Assembly: GCF_037176765.1 (NCBI RefSeq)
Contig: NC_090026.1
Coordinates: forward strand, 134,313,252 to 134,377,251
Direction: 5' to 3'
From: Anolis sagrei
Taxonomy: Eukaryota > Chordata > Lepidosauria > Squamata > Anolidae
DNA: 64,000 bases
Shown piece after piece: positions 63,309 to 64,000 of this stretch. The notes under the pieces are model-generated. The model was not told the DNA's origin. It saw only the letters and a list, made by a program, of their open reading frames with translations, and did no database searches. Each line of letters opens with the position of its first letter. The stretch's first letter is position 1. The translations under genes and the position numbers were made by a program.

Positions 63309-64000
63309 GGTTCTTGTAGGTTTTTTCGGGCTGTATGCCCATGTTCTGGAGGCAATTTTTTCTCCTGACGTTTCGCCTGCATCTATGGCAAGCATCCTCA
63401 GAGGTAGTGAGGTCTGTTGGAAATAGGAAAATGGGTTTCTATATCTGTGGAATGACTGGGGTGGGGCAAGGAGCTCTTGTCTGCTGGAGCTAGGTGGGAA
63501 TGTTTCAGCTGACCACCTTCATTAGCATTTGAAGGCCTGGCTGAGCCTGGGAAAATGTTTTGTTGAGAGGTGTTAAGATGTGCCTGGTTGTTTCCTCTCT
63601 GCTGTTTTGCTGTTGTAATTTTAGAGTTTTTTTTTTAATACTGGTAGCCAGATTTTGTTCATTTTCATGGTCTCCTCCTTTCTGTTGAAATTGTCCACAT
63701 GCTTGTGGATTTCAATGGCTTCTTTGTGTAGCCTGACATGGTGGTTGTGAGAGCGGTCCAGCATTCCTGTGTTCTCTGATAATACGCTGTGTCCAGGTTG
63801 GTTCTTCAGGTGCTCTGCTCTGGCTGACTTCTCTGGTTGAAGGAGTCTGCAGTGCCTTTCATGTTCCTTGATTCATGTTTGGGCATTGCTGTGCTTGGTG
63901 GTCCCTCTGTAGACTTGTCCACAGCTGCATGGTATACAATGGTAGACTTCTGCAGAGGTGAGAAGATCCCTCTTGTCCTTTGCTGAACGGAGCATTTGTT
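63309..64000 (-). mobile_element. Penelope-like element, 3' part, running off the window
   Basis: The minus strand carries, from the window edge, the endonuclease region (RSAKDKRDLLTSAEVYHCIPCSCGQVYRGTTKHS, then KEHERHCRLLQPEKSARAEHLKNQPGH, HKEAIEIHKHVDNFNRKEETMKMNKIWLPVLKK), the end of the frame, and a terminal repeat with an intact hammerhead-like motif at 63,364-63,404. One stop is visible near the IKEHERH block. This copy keeps the VY-x-G of the GIY-YIG signature. The left end abuts a TAA repeat. Confidence 0.85.

Overview
This is repeat-saturated vertebrate nuclear DNA, most likely from a squamate reptile and probably an iguanian lizard. The evidence is the mix of elements: L2-type, CR1 and Bov-B (RTE) LINEs, a Sauria SINE, ACA-type tRNA SINEs, hAT-type MITEs, Penelope-like elements (PLEs) with a GIY-YIG endonuclease, and C2H2 zinc-finger arrays with the linker TGEKPY. 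The species is an inference. The only likely host genes are two zinc-finger terminal exons on the + strand (13,814-15,151 and 37,034-38,473).

Layout: a block of about 17 kb is present twice in direct orientation, copy A (about 2,682-19,988) and copy B (about 27,411-44,446). Each copy runs: CR1 and hAT MITE, GC-rich CpG island (6.0-7.1 kb; 30.2-31.0 kb), tandem PLE 3' ends, a non-LTR element with a zinc-finger-like tail, a large hAT-like MITE, a jockey-like LINE with a nested Bov-B, a TTCC microsatellite, the zinc-finger exon, LTR-type fossil pieces, and the 5' part of an L2. The two copies differ by later insertions: a CR1 in A only, an uninterrupted Bov-B in B only, a 4-level nest of transposons in B only, and an L2 in A only. 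Because the other copy supplies the empty site, these insertions can be ordered in time.

Between the copies (20-27.4 kb) lie several L2-type LINEs, including a nearly full-length one (about 23,620-27,410) broken only by one frameshift and one stop codon. To the right of copy B (44.4-64 kb) are an L2 split by other elements and carrying a 300-bp inverted duplication of its own 3' end, LTR-type fossils with nested Bov-B, foldback PLEs, more CR1, a third CpG island (59.9-60.3 kb) with promoter motifs and a perfect 42-bp hairpin, and a Sauria SINE.

The most interesting signal is a repeated hammerhead-ribozyme-like motif in the PLE terminal repeats. It occurs in at least a dozen copies on both strands, with pairing-preserving changes between copies, and includes an array with an exact 275-bp period at 59.1-59.9 kb. 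LTR-type pieces are treated only as broken fossils.
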